A stretch of 64,000 nt of DNA from CAWCUU01 sp963798855 (GCA_963798855.1 CAWCUU010000002.1:682001-746000); one strand, 5' to 3'; counted from the first letter of the stretch, positions 49,017-58,114 are shown. Program-made: numbers and translations. The notes: a model not told the origin generated them from the letters alone.

Positions 49017-50295
49017 ACAGCTTGCGCGTCCTCCGCCGCAGGAAGTCGCGCATGATGTACTGCCCCAGCGTCATCGTGGTCGTGAAGTAGGCGCGGCCAC
49101 GCGAGATCTCGCACACCCTGCCGACGAACGCGACGAGCGCAGGGTCGCGGGCCAGCATGAACGTGTTGATCGGGATGCCGGACCTGCGGCACTTCGCCAC
49201 CTCGTGGAACGTCTCCCGCAGCACGCGGGGATCGAGGCCGGCCGGGTTCTTGTAGACGCGGCCGTCCGGCAACGTGATCGCCGAGGGCTTGCCGTCGGTG
49301 ATCATTATGATCTGGCGCATGTCCTTCTTCTGCGCGGCGAGCACCCGCTGCGCGAGCATGAGCGCCTCGGCGGTGTTCGTGTGGTACGGCCCCACCTGCG
49401 CCTGCGACAGTCGCGCGAGCGGTATCTCCTCGGCGCGGTCGCCGAAGGTGATCACGCGCAGGGTGTCGCCGGGATACTGCGTGCGCACGAGGTGAGACAG
49501 GGCGAGGGCGACCTTCTTCGCGGGCGTGAAGCGGTCCTCGCCGTACAGAATCATGGAGTGCGAGACGTCGAGCAGCAGCACGGTCGCGCAGGAGCTGCGG
49601 TACTCGGCCTGGTGCACCATCAAGTCGGGGTAGTCGAGGTCGATCGGTACGCCCAGGCCTTCCCGCTTCAGCGCGTTCGTAAGCGTGGCGGGGATGTCGA
49701 GGTTGAGCGTGTCGCCGAACTCGTAGGGGCGCGAGGCGGCCTCGGCCTCGACGCCGGTCGCAAGCCGAGCCGTTTCGTGGCTGCCGAAGGAGGCCTGGCC
49801 GAGCCCCGCCAGCAGGTGACGCAGCGTCCGGTAGCCGAGGAAGTCGAGCCCCTTCTGAGTCAGGTTGAACTCGACCTGCCTCGCCGCTTCGGCGCCCTCG
49901 TCGATCGAGCCGGGCGACGTCGCCATGGTGTGGGACGCCGGCGCCTGCGGCGTGACGTTGAGGTAGCCCTCCTCGACCAGCCGCTGCACGAGGTCGTCCA
50001 GCAGCTCGGCGATCTGCTGCCGCACCTCCTCGTCCCCCTCGCCTTCCCCGCGCAGCTCGCGTAGCATGTCCTCCGTGAGCTGCCCGCTCTCCATCAGCGC
50101 GCGCAGCAGCGCCTCCTTCAGCGCGTCGAGCGAATGGTCGCCGTCGTCGCCGGACCACCCCCACCACGGGTGGTAGTGCGGTCCGCCCGCGAACCCGCTC
50201 TGCAGCAGGAAATCGCTCAAACGGTCGAGCAGGTCCTGCAGGTTCAGCGCGTCGAGAAGCGTGCCCTCGTACTTGCGATACGTCGTGAAGCGCAT
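49015..50295 (-). CDS. VWA-domain protein, partner of a MoxR/ChlI-type ATPase
   Basis: A 426-aa soluble protein. The N-terminus MRFTTYRKYEGTLLDAL and a helical acidic region precede a C-terminal von Willebrand A domain with LLLDVSHSMILYG (MIDAS DxSxS), TNTAEALMLAQRVL and MITDGKPSA. Such proteins work with AAA+ ATPases of the magnesium-chelatase type to insert metals or remodel proteins; a fitting ATPase gene lies on the same strand at 51497-52951. The mutY gene is inserted between them on the opposite strand. The ATG at 50295 shares a CATG palindrome with the mutY start. Confidence 0.85.
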   Translation of the reverse strand: MRFTTYRKYEGTLLDALNLQDLLDRLSDFLLQSGFAGGPHYHPWWGWSGDDGDHSLDALKEALLRALMESGQLTEDMLRELRGEGEGDEEVRQQIAELLDDLVQRLVEEGYLNVTPQAPASHTMATSPGSIDEGAEAARQVEFNLTQKGLDFLGYRTLRHLLAGLGQASFGSHETARLATGVEAEAASRPYEFGDTLNLDIPATLTNALKREGLGVPIDLDYPDLMVHQAEYRSSCATVLLLDVSHSMILYGEDRFTPAKKVALALSHLVRTQYPGDTLRVITFGDRAEEIPLARLSQAQVGPYHTNTAEALMLAQRVLAAQKKDMRQIIMITDGKPSAITLPDGRVYKNPAGLDPRVLRETFHEVAKCRRSGIPINTFMLARDPALVAFVGRVCEISRGRAYFTTTMTLGQYIMRDFLRRRTRKL

Positions 50296-51454
50296 GGAGT
50301 CAGACTCCCTTTCTGCCGATCCGTCCGCCGGGCTGCCCGTCTTCGAGCTGCGCCGCCGGCTACTCGCCTTCTTCGATGCCCGCTGTCGTGAGCTGCCGTG
50401 GCGGCGCAACCGCGACCCGTACCGCGTCTGGGTCTCCGAGGTGATGCTCCAGCAGACGCGGGTCGAGACCGTCGTCCCATATTACGAACGCTGGACGAGC
50501 CGCTTCCCTGACGTGCGCCGGCTCGCCGAAGCCGGGGAGGCCGAGGTGCTGCGTCTGTGGGAGGGGCTCGGCTACTACTCCCGCGCCCGCAACCTCCACC
50601 GCGCCGCCCGACTCGTCCACGAGCGGCTCGACGGCGCCGTGCCGAGCGACCCGGCGGAGTTGCGCAGGCTACCCGGCATCGGCGACTACACGGCCGGCGC
50701 GATCGCGAGCATCGCGTACGGCGTGCCCGCGCCGGCCGTAGACGGAAACGTGCGCCGGGTGCTCGCCCGTCTCCTCGACCTGCCGCGGCCGCGCGCCTCG
50801 CTGCTGCGTCGGGTCGCGGCCGACCTCGTCGATCCGCACCGCCCCGGCCGCTTCAACCAGGCGCTGATGGAGCTGGGCTCCCTCGTCTGCACGCCGCGGT
50901 CCCCCGCGTGCGAGAGGTGTCCGATCGCGGACCTTTGCGCCGCCCGCGCCGCCGAGACCCAGCTCGAGCGCCCGCTGCCGCGGCGCGCGGCGCCGGTTCC
51001 GGAGGGCGACGTCGGCACCGCCAGCGTCGTGGCGGCCGACGGCCGTCTGCTCCTTCGTCGCCGCCCGTCCGAGGGGCTGCTCGGCGGCCTGTGGGAGCTA
51101 CCCGGCGAGGAGTGCGGCCCCGGCGAGGACCCCGCCGCAGGCGCCGCGAACCTCGCTTTCGCTCTGTGCGCCGCGACCGGCGCGACAGCCCCGCGGTCGC
51201 TCGGGCACGCCTGCACCGTCAGCCACACCTTCTCCCACAAGCGGCTGCGCTACCACGCCTTCCGGTTCGCGACCGAGGCGCCGGCCGTCGCACCAGCCGC
51301 CGGTGGAGCGCCATCCCCGCCGGGGCTCGATCCTGCCACCAGCGAGAATCCTCGGCCCGACCTCGCCTGGGTGCCGCCCGACGCGCTCACGGAATACGCG
51401 CTCCCCCGCGCGCAGCGCCGCATCATCGAGATGTCAGACGCGCGTGAAGGGTGA
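50294..51454 (+). CDS. mutY: A/G-specific adenine glycosylase MutY
   Basis: A 386-aa DNA repair enzyme removing A paired with 8-oxoG. Features in order: RCRELPWRRNRDPYRVWVSE with catalytic Glu in SEVMLQQTRVETV, the helix-hairpin-helix LPGIGDYTAGAIAS, the catalytic Asp in AVDGNVRRVLARL, the iron-sulfur Cys pattern C-x6-C-x2-C-x5-C (CTPRSPACERCPIADLC), and a C-terminal Nudix-like domain (LLLRRRPSEGLLGGLWELPG) for 8-oxoG recognition. The ATG at 50294 overlaps the divergent VWA gene start by two bases; no later start is available before PWRR. Length is normal. Confidence 0.95.
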   Translation: MESDSLSADPSAGLPVFELRRRLLAFFDARCRELPWRRNRDPYRVWVSEVMLQQTRVETVVPYYERWTSRFPDVRRLAEAGEAEVLRLWEGLGYYSRARNLHRAARLVHERLDGAVPSDPAELRRLPGIGDYTAGAIASIAYGVPAPAVDGNVRRVLARLLDLPRPRASLLRRVAADLVDPHRPGRFNQALMELGSLVCTPRSPACERCPIADLCAARAAETQLERPLPRRAAPVPEGDVGTASVVAADGRLLLRRRPSEGLLGGLWELPGEECGPGEDPAAGAANLAFALCAATGATAPRSLGHACTVSHTFSHKRLRYHAFRFATEAPAVAPAAGGAPSPPGLDPATSENPRPDLAWVPPDALTEYALPRAQRRIIEMSDAREG

Positions 51455-51481
51455 GCCGTCTCGGAACACGGCTCGCCCCAC

Positions 51482-51516
51482 TTCACGATTCACGCTTCAA
51501 ACTTCGAACGTCAGCC
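51482..51516. repeat. Degenerate 7-bp tandem repeat, five units
   Basis: TTC recurs at 51482, 51489, 51496 and 51503, then GTC at 51510, in units such as TTCACGA, TTCACGC and TTCAAAC. The AAA+ gene stop at 51497 is made by one unit, and its last codons (FEV) come from the array. Confidence 0.6.
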
Positions 51517-52951
51517 CCGGCGGCCCCTTCTTCGGCCGCTGCCGCGGGGCGCGGGTGTAGCCGCCGCCGTCGACGCGGGTGATGCGCCGATCCGCGACGA
51601 GCGCCTCGAGAACCAGCTCGCACGCGGCGACGGCGTGGCCCGCGTCGCGCGCTTCGACAGCGAGCTCGCCGACGATGTCGAGCAGGCCCGGCACGGTCCT
51701 GAACCCTTCGAGCAACGCGTCCGCCGAGGCCGAGTCCGAGAGCTGCAGCACGCCCCCGTTCTCGAAGTAGCCGACGATCTCCTCCACCGCGTCGCTCACC
51801 TCGGCGCCGCCGCGCGCGACGAACGTCTCCCGCGCGGCCTCGGAGATCAGCTCGCGAGCGATGTTGCTCGCGCCGACCAGCTCTCCCTCGTACTCGAGCT
51901 CCATCTTCCCGGCGATGGCCGGGAGCGCGGCGAAGATGTCGTCGATGCGGGGCACGATCTCGCCTTCGCCGTTCGTGACGCCGCGCCGTTCTGCATTCGA
52001 GACGGCGTTCTCGAGCACCGAGATCGGCATACGCTGGCTGATGCCCGAGCGCTGATCCACACGCTTATCCTCGCGAGCGAGGAAGGCGATGCGCTCGATC
52101 GTCTCGGCGACGAAGTCGGGGACGCGGACCGGGCGCTCCCGCTCCAGCCACGACTCCTGCTCCGTGATCGCCATCCCGGTCCCGACGTCCTCCGGGTAGT
52201 GCGTCAGGATCTGGCTGCCGACGCGATCCTTCAGCGGCGTGATGATCTTGCCCCGCGCGGTGTAGTCCTCGGGATTCGCGGTGAAGACCAGCTGCACGTC
52301 GAGCGCGAGCCGGACGGGGAAGCCTTTGATCTGGACATCCCCCTCCTGCATGATGTTGAACAGCCCCACCTGGATCTTCCCGGCGAGGTCGGGCAGCTCG
52401 TTGACGGCGAAGATGCCGCGGTTCGCGCGCGGCAGCAGGCCATAATGGATGGTCAGCTCGTCGGAAAGCAGGTGTCCGCCGCGAGCGGCCTTGATCGGAT
52501 CGACGTCGCCGATGATATCGGCGATCGTGACATCCGGCGTGGCCAGCTTCTCGACGAAGCGCGCTTCGCGCGAGATCCACGCGACGGGCGCGTCGTCGCC
52601 GTGCTGCTCCAGCAGCAGCCGCCCGTGCTTCGAGATCGGCCGAAACGGATCGTCGTTCACCTCGCTGCCCTCCAGCACGGGCAGCTCGTCATCGAGCAGA
52701 TCGACGAGCTGGCGGATGATGCGGCTCTTCGCCTGTCCTCGTAGCCCCAGCAGGATGAAGTTCTGGCGGGACAGGATCGCGTTCACGATCTGCGGCACGA
52801 CGCTCTCGTCGTAGCCGACGATGCCGGGGAACAGAGCCTCCCGGGACGCGAGGCGCCGAAGCAGGTTTGCGCGCATCTCGTCCTTGACGGAGCGGCCGTG
52901 CCAGCCGCTTCGCTTCAGCTCACCGACCGTGGCCGGGCGGGAATCGGGCAT
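51497..52951 (-). CDS. Magnesium-chelatase-like AAA+ ATPase (MoxR/ChlI type)
   Basis: A 484-aa ATPase. ILSRQNFILLGLRGQAKSRI is the Walker A region (GLRGQAKS replaces the usual GxxGxGKS), RGGHLLSDELTIHYGLLPRA and ANRGIFAVNELPDL contain Walker B and helix-insert residues, and VFTANPEDYTARGKIITPLK is a sensor region ending with DRVGSQ. The C-terminal third is helical. It should form a hexamer that works with the VWA protein at 49015-50295. The stop codon lies in a 7-bp repeat. The adapted P-loop still has the Lys, so activity is likely. Confidence 0.87.
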   Translation of the reverse strand: MPDSRPATVGELKRSGWHGRSVKDEMRANLLRRLASREALFPGIVGYDESVVPQIVNAILSRQNFILLGLRGQAKSRIIRQLVDLLDDELPVLEGSEVNDDPFRPISKHGRLLLEQHGDDAPVAWISREARFVEKLATPDVTIADIIGDVDPIKAARGGHLLSDELTIHYGLLPRANRGIFAVNELPDLAGKIQVGLFNIMQEGDVQIKGFPVRLALDVQLVFTANPEDYTARGKIITPLKDRVGSQILTHYPEDVGTGMAITEQESWLERERPVRVPDFVAETIERIAFLAREDKRVDQRSGISQRMPISVLENAVSNAERRGVTNGEGEIVPRIDDIFAALPAIAGKMELEYEGELVGASNIARELISEAARETFVARGGAEVSDAVEEIVGYFENGGVLQLSDSASADALLEGFRTVPGLLDIVGELAVEARDAGHAVAACELVLEALVADRRITRVDGGGYTRAPRQRPKKGPPGLTFEV

Positions 52952-53084
52952 GCCTCCCAGGGGTGCGGGAATCGGATCGCCCGCGTACGGACGCGGGGCC
53001 GAAAGGTCTGCTACCGGCGTGCCGCGCGGGACGTTCCGCGATCACTGCGAGGATCGTTCCCCGCCGGAGACTCGGCGCGGACGC

Positions 53085-53870
53085 TCAGATCTCGATCGTG
53101 ACGCCGCCTGGCCGGCGAACCAGCCGCGGCAGGATCGTGGGGATCGCCGCGCCTCGGAACGAGTCCAGCGCGGCGGCGACGCTCGCGGCACTCCTCAGTG
53201 ACTCGAGCGTCCGGACCGTCGGGAAGACCATCGGCAGCTGACCCGCGCGGAACCGCTCGAGCGCTCCGGCGGGCGTGAGCCAGGCGGCCGCCGTCATCTC
53301 GCGCGCATCCGGCCGTACCTCCGCTCCCTCCGGCAGCTCGGCGAGGAAGAAGTGCGTGTCATACCGCCGGGGCTCGACGACCGGGGTGATCCAGTGCGCG
53401 CAGTGCACCACGTGGCGCAGGTCGAGCGTCGCATCGAGACCGGCGATCAGCTCCGCGAGCGCGATGTCGCCCTTCATCAGCCGCTCCCGCCATTCCTCGA
53501 GCTGCGGCGACCCGGCCGCGCTCCCGAGCCAGCTCCCGCCGGCGTCGCGCGCCAGCAACACCCCGGTCTCCTCGAACGCCTCCCGCGCGGCGGCCGCCCA
53601 GAAGGAGGCTCGCGGCGGCTCGACGGCGCCGACCGCGCGACCCGACGCCGCGAAGGCCGCATCACCGGCATCGACGCGACCACCCGGAAACACCCACGCC
53701 CCCGGGACGAATGCCGTCGCGCGGTGACGTCGCAGCAGCAGGACCTCGGGCCCGTCGGCTGCCTCGCGCAGCAGGACGACGGTGGCCGCGGGATGCGGCT
53801 CGGCTGGAGGCGCGGGGGGATGCTCGACGCTGCGCACGAAGCCGGGCGGCAGGCGCTCCTCGGGGATCAT
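53085..53870 (-). CDS. Nudix hydrolase
   Basis: A 261-aa protein. The first strands ATVVLLREAADGPEVLLLRR and the motif GAWVFPGGRVDAGD lead to an extended Nudix box AAAREAFEETGVLL, with an insert between the Gly-rich part and the REAFEETG helix, as in the CoA-pyrophosphatase-like NUDT19/COG0494 group. It hydrolyses nucleoside-diphosphate-linked compounds; the substrate is unknown. The ATG at 53870 begins MIPEERLPPG. It sits 76 bp after the start region of the site-2 protease gene on the same strand. Confidence 0.85.
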   Translation of the reverse strand: MIPEERLPPGFVRSVEHPPAPPAEPHPAATVVLLREAADGPEVLLLRRHRATAFVPGAWVFPGGRVDAGDAAFAASGRAVGAVEPPRASFWAAAAREAFEETGVLLARDAGGSWLGSAAGSPQLEEWRERLMKGDIALAELIAGLDATLDLRHVVHCAHWITPVVEPRRYDTHFFLAELPEGAEVRPDAREMTAAAWLTPAGALERFRAGQLPMVFPTVRTLESLRSAASVAAALDSFRGAAIPTILPRLVRRPGGVTIEI

Positions 53871-53946
53871 GAACGCATCCCGCGAGTGCTCATCCCCGGA
53901 ACGCCGGCTCACCGCTCCGCTCCCGCGAGCATGCGCTCGGCTCCGC

Positions 53947-55086
53947 TCACCGCTGCGCACCTCCGATCGAGCGGATCCGCTCGAGCCACTCGGAGAGATC
54001 GGCGGGCGCGATGACCCCGACCAGCGCGCCGTCCCGGAGCACCAGCGCCCGCCTCGCGGCCGTCGCCTGGATCGCACGCAGCGCATCTCGCATGGAATCG
54101 TCGGGTCCGACCACCATCGAGTCCGACAGCGGGACCATCGTGTCCGCCACGGTCCGCCGCGGCCACGACTCCCTCGGCACCTCCTTGAGCTGCGCCAGCG
54201 TGATGAGGCCGAGCGCCCGGCCGCTCTGAACGACCGGGAAGCCGCCGTAGCGGCTGCGCATGAAATAGTCGTCCGCCAGACGCTGCAGCGTCAGATCGGG
54301 CGGCACCGTCTCCGGATCACGAGCCATCACGTCGCCGGCACGCCCGTGCTCCAGCACGGCCTGAAGCCGCGACTGCCGGTAGCTCGAGACGGCCGCGTTG
54401 CGCAGGAACCAGCCGATGAACACATACCACACCCCGGCCAGGAAGCTGCGCTCCTGCCACATCGCGTAGACTCCCAGCGCGATCAGCACCCACGCGATCG
54501 CCTGCCCCGTCCAGGATGCCCAGCGGGTCGCGCGCTCCAGGCTGCCCGTGGCCTTCCAGACGATCGATCGAAAGATGCGCCCACCATCGAGCGGAAAGCC
54601 CGGCAGCAGGTTGAACAGCGCGAGGAGGCGATTGATGTAGGCGAGATAGCTGGCGACGAGCAGCACCGCCGGGCTCCAGCCGAGCGGCCTGCCGACCCAG
54701 ACCACGGAGGCGAAGAGGAGCGCGATGACGAAGCTGCTCAGCGGCCCCACGCCGGCGATCTGGAACTCGTCGCCCGGCGTCGTCGCCTCGGCCTTCGTGT
54801 GTGCCATGCCGCCGAAGATGAACAACGTGATCCCCGCTACCTCGATCCCCTTCGCCCGCGCGACGAAGGAGTGCGACAACTCGTGGCCGAGCAGCGAGAG
54901 GAAGAACAGCGCCGTTCCAACCAACCCCATCACGAGATACGTCGGCTCCGACAGCCCCGGCAGACTGGACGGGAAAAGGCCCTTCGTCAGCGTCCACAGG
55001 ATCAGGAAGACGATGACGAACCAACTGTAGTCGATCCGGATGTCGATCCCGCGGATCGAGCCAATGCGAAATTCCAATGTCGCCAC
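53947..55086 (-). CDS. Site-2-type membrane metalloprotease (M50) with CBS pair
   Basis: A 379-aa membrane protein. FLSLLGHELSHSFVA carries the zinc motif HExxH and NLLPGFPLDGGRIFRSIVW the third ligand, typical of M50/SpoIVFB-like proteases. Six helices surround them. The C-terminal ~130 residues are two CBS domains (AGDVMARDPETVPPDLTLQR, VADTMVPLSDSMVVGPDDSM), which often bind adenine nucleotides. It cleaves membrane-bound regulators within the bilayer. The GTG at 55086 (VATLEFRIGSIRGIDI) gives the usual N-terminus; longer frames add a basic stretch. Confidence 0.9.
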   Translation of the reverse strand: MATLEFRIGSIRGIDIRIDYSWFVIVFLILWTLTKGLFPSSLPGLSEPTYLVMGLVGTALFFLSLLGHELSHSFVARAKGIEVAGITLFIFGGMAHTKAEATTPGDEFQIAGVGPLSSFVIALLFASVVWVGRPLGWSPAVLLVASYLAYINRLLALFNLLPGFPLDGGRIFRSIVWKATGSLERATRWASWTGQAIAWVLIALGVYAMWQERSFLAGVWYVFIGWFLRNAAVSSYRQSRLQAVLEHGRAGDVMARDPETVPPDLTLQRLADDYFMRSRYGGFPVVQSGRALGLITLAQLKEVPRESWPRRTVADTMVPLSDSMVVGPDDSMRDALRAIQATAARRALVLRDGALVGVIAPADLSEWLERIRSIGGAQR

Positions 55087-55164
55087 TGTCTCCCGCAGCT
55101 CCGCTGTACGTGAGGTGTACCGTAAGGTAGACCTGCCAAACCGCCGCGCGCCAACCCTACACAC

Positions 55165-55237
55165 TTCAACCCTCACGCTTCGAAATTCGAATCCCTCCGC
55201 ACTTCGGAGTCCACCCTTCTGACTTCAAAGGTCCGGT
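55165..55237. repeat. Degenerate 7-bp tandem repeat, about ten units
   Basis: TTC or CTC occurs at 55165, 55172, 55179, 55186 (then CCC at 55193), and after a 3-bp phase slip at 55203, 55217, 55224 (with TCC-like units at 55210 and 55231). It fills most of the gap between the divergent M50 and AarF genes. Same base pattern as the arrays at 35721, 51482 and 57017. Confidence 0.55.
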
Positions 55238-55280
55238 TCTTGAATCTGGTGGCAGCCGATTCTCACCGGGACCGGAGCCA

Positions 55281-57014
55281 ATGGGGCTTTCGCTGAAGCC
55301 GGATCATGTGAAGCGGTACGGCCAGCTCGCGACGCTGCTGTACAAGTACGGCCATTCGGACCTGGTTCGTGCCGCGGGACTGGAGGAGGCGCTGGCCGCG
55401 GGGGGCGCGGTCGACCTCGACGATTTGTCGGCTGGCGAGGCGGGCTCGACCGCGGTCCGGCGCACGGCATCGGCGACGCCGGCGGAAACGCCGGAAGCGC
55501 GCGAGGCCGACGAGCTCGCCGACGACCTCGAGCGGCTCGGCCCGACGTACGTGAAGCTCGGGCAGCTGCTGTCGACGCGCATCGACCTGCTGCCCGCGGC
55601 CGCCGTCCAGCGCCTCGAACGCCTGCAGGACCGGCTGGAGCCATTCCCCTTCGAGCAGGTGGAGCAGGTCGTCTGTGACGAGCTCGGCGTCCGGATCTCG
55701 AAGGCATTCCTGGAGTTCGCTCCGGAGCCGCTCGGCTCCGCGTCGCTCGGCCAGGTCCATCACGCCGTGCTGCGCGATGGTCGCGCCGTCGCGGTGAAGG
55801 TGCAGCGCCCCGGCATCCGGGCACGTATTCGCGACGATCTGGAGGTGCTCGGAGACGTAGCGGCGTTCCTCGATGAGCACACGGAGGCCGGAGAGCGGTA
55901 CCACTTCGCCGCTACGCTCCAGCAGCTTCGTCGGGCGATCGTCGGCGAGCTGGACTACAGGCAGGAGGCGCGCAACCTGGAAGCGCTGGGCGAGAACCTG
56001 CGCGGCTTCGAACGGATCGTCGTGCCCGCGCCGATCGAGGACTACACCACCTCCCGCGTGCTGACGATGGAGTACGTGCGCGGCCGCAAGATCACGGCGC
56101 TCAGTCCGCTACGCCGTCTGGAGGTGGACGGTGAAGGGCTCGCGGATGAGCTCTTCCGCGCCTATCTCCGCCAGATCCTGGTGGACGGCTTCTTCCACGC
56201 GGATCCGCACCCCGGCAACGTGTTCCTGACCGACGATGGCCGGCTCGCGCTGATCGACCTTGGCATGGTCGCGCACCTCGGGCCTGCGCTGCAGGAGCGG
56301 CTGCTGCGGCTCATCGTCGCGGTCAGCCGCGGGGAAGGCGATGACGCGGCGGACATCCTCGTGGATCTCAGCCAGTCGAGGCGCAACGCCGACATCGATG
56401 GGTTTCGCTCGGAGGTCGCCCAGCTCGTGCTTCAGGGCAGGACCGCGCGCCCCGAGGAGATCCACGCCGGTGCGATCTTCCTGCAGCTGAGTCGGCTCGC
56501 CGGCGACCACGGGCTGAGAACGCCCGCGGAGCTGACCATGCTCGGCAAGACGCTGCTGAACCTGGACGAGGTCGGGCGCACGCTGGACCCGGCGTTCGAT
56601 CCGAACGCGGCGGTCCGGCACCACGCGGCCGAGGTCATGCAGCATCGCATGCTGAAGCGACTGTCGCCGTCGGAGATGTTCTCGTCGCTGCTGGAGATGA
56701 ACGAGCTGGTCCGGCGCCTGCCCGGTCGCCTCAACGACGCGCTCGAGACGATCGCTCGGAACGAGCTGCGCGTCCGCGTCGACGCCATCAACGAGGACCG
56801 CTTCCTCGAAGCGATCCAGAAGATCGCGAACCGCGTGGCCATGGGGCTCGTGCTCGCTGCGCTGATCGTCGGGGCCGCGATGCTCGTGCGCGTCGAGAGC
56901 CCCTGGACGATCCTCGGCTACCCGGCGGCCGCAACCCTCTTCTTCCTGGCGGCCGCCGCGGGGGGCGTCATGCTCGTGATCTCGATCCTGCGCGGCGACA
57001 GACCCGAGGAGTGA
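55281..57014 (+). CDS. AarF/UbiB-family atypical kinase
   Basis: A 577-aa protein of the ABC1/ADCK family. LGPTYVKLGQLLSTRIDLLP is the family-defining KxGQ motif, PLGSASLGQVHHAVLRDG the Ala-rich nucleotide loop, VAVKVQRPG the Lys, ELDYRQEARN a further motif, FFHADPHPGNVF and LIDLGMVAHL the catalytic and metal-binding residues. Two C-terminal helices (VAMGLVLAALIVGAAMLV, AAATLFFLAAAAGGVMLVIS) anchor it in the membrane. These proteins support ubiquinone or other isoprenoid-lipid synthesis. The ATG at 55281 gives the standard N-terminus MGLSLKPDHVKRYGQ. Confidence 0.92.
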   Translation: MGLSLKPDHVKRYGQLATLLYKYGHSDLVRAAGLEEALAAGGAVDLDDLSAGEAGSTAVRRTASATPAETPEAREADELADDLERLGPTYVKLGQLLSTRIDLLPAAAVQRLERLQDRLEPFPFEQVEQVVCDELGVRISKAFLEFAPEPLGSASLGQVHHAVLRDGRAVAVKVQRPGIRARIRDDLEVLGDVAAFLDEHTEAGERYHFAATLQQLRRAIVGELDYRQEARNLEALGENLRGFERIVVPAPIEDYTTSRVLTMEYVRGRKITALSPLRRLEVDGEGLADELFRAYLRQILVDGFFHADPHPGNVFLTDDGRLALIDLGMVAHLGPALQERLLRLIVAVSRGEGDDAADILVDLSQSRRNADIDGFRSEVAQLVLQGRTARPEEIHAGAIFLQLSRLAGDHGLRTPAELTMLGKTLLNLDEVGRTLDPAFDPNAAVRHHAAEVMQHRMLKRLSPSEMFSSLLEMNELVRRLPGRLNDALETIARNELRVRVDAINEDRFLEAIQKIANRVAMGLVLAALIVGAAMLVRVESPWTILGYPAAATLFFLAAAAGGVMLVISILRGDRPEE

Positions 57015-57016
57015 AG

Positions 57017-57044
57017 CTCATGCTTCACCCTTCACGATTCTGAC
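57017..57044. repeat. Degenerate 7-bp tandem repeat, four units
   Basis: CTC at 57017, then TTC at 57024, 57031 and 57038. The DUF4097 gene stop at 57018 lies in it. GTGAAGC-TCAT-GCTTCAC at 57011-57028 is also a perfect 7-bp hairpin at this convergent gene junction. Confidence 0.55.
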
Positions 57045-58082
57045 CGATCCCGAGCCGGTGTCGATGTAGAGGCGGCCCTGGCCGTCGCCGAGGGTTCCGT
57101 GCAGCTCGCCGTGCTCCTTCTTCGTGAGCTGCATCGGCACGCCGATGTCGATCCCACCGCTGCCGGTGCTGACATCGAGTCTCGCGCCGAGACCATCGGG
57201 CAGACGCAGGTGGACGCTGCCGGAGCCCGTGTCGAGCACGGCGTCCTCGACGTCGGAGAGCAGCTCGAGCGTGATTCCGCCACTGCCGGTGTCGAGCTTC
57301 AGCTTCGGCGCGTCCACGGCCATGGCCTTGATCCCGCCGCTGCCCGTATCCAGCGACAGCTCCTCGACGCGGGCGCCGTCGACACTGACCGAGCCGGAGC
57401 CCGTATCCACCTTCAGCGAGCGGCCGCGCACGCCCGACAGACGGACGCTGCCGGAGCCGGTGTCGATGCTCAGCGCGCCATCGAAGTCATCGACCTGGGC
57501 ACTGCCGGAGCCCGTATCGATCAGCATGGCGCCACGGATCCGGCTGGCGGTGACATCCGCCGACGCAACGTTCAACAACAGGTCCCCCTGCATCCCGGCC
57601 GCCTGCACGCGGCCGACACCGAGGAAGACCGCGACTCGCCTGCCATCCGGAACGAGGATCCGGAGGTCGGCATGAGCGTCGAGCCCGCCGCCGCTGCGGA
57701 TCCGCACCCGGTGCCCGCCGCGGCCGAATGTGCCGTCGTCACGGACGCGGATGCTCGTGTTGCCGCTCCAGCGCGAGCTGCCGTACCGGATCTGATCGGA
57801 GGGGTACATCACGCGGAGGGTCTGACGTCCCTCGATCTCACCCGTCGCAATGCTGAGGCGATCGGCGGCGTCGCCACCCCTCTGCACGTAGACCTCGACG
57901 TCCGAGCCGGTCGTCCGCCCCACCTCCACCTCTCCTGCAATGTCGTAGATCACGACCTCGTCGCCGGAGAGGGCGTATCGCTGCCCCTGCTGCGCGACTA
58001 CGGGCGCCGCGATGAGGACGAGGGGAAGCACGAGGGCGAGGCGGCCGCGTACGCGTGCCGGCCCCTGAAGAGGCGTGACCAT
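57018..58082 (-). CDS. Exported DUF4097-type beta-repeat protein
   Basis: A 354-aa protein with a signal peptide (LALVLPLVLIAAPVVA). The C-terminal half has eight DTGSGS- or STGSGG-type motifs spaced about 19 residues apart (LIDTGSGSAQ, SIDTGSGSVR, KVDTGSGSVS and so on), typical of DUF4097 putative adhesins that form a beta-helix. A possible surface or periplasmic structural protein; the ligand is unknown. AGGAG lies before the ATG at 58082. It is the last gene behind the hut genes, 32 bp after the creatininase gene. Confidence 0.85.
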   Translation of the reverse strand: MVTPLQGPARVRGRLALVLPLVLIAAPVVAQQGQRYALSGDEVVIYDIAGEVEVGRTTGSDVEVYVQRGGDAADRLSIATGEIEGRQTLRVMYPSDQIRYGSSRWSGNTSIRVRDDGTFGRGGHRVRIRSGGGLDAHADLRILVPDGRRVAVFLGVGRVQAAGMQGDLLLNVASADVTASRIRGAMLIDTGSGSAQVDDFDGALSIDTGSGSVRLSGVRGRSLKVDTGSGSVSVDGARVEELSLDTGSGGIKAMAVDAPKLKLDTGSGGITLELLSDVEDAVLDTGSGSVHLRLPDGLGARLDVSTGSGGIDIGVPMQLTKKEHGELHGTLGDGQGRLYIDTGSGSVRIVKGEA

Positions 58083-58114
58083 GTATCGTCTCCTTGCTCG
58101 GGTACCGCCTCTCG

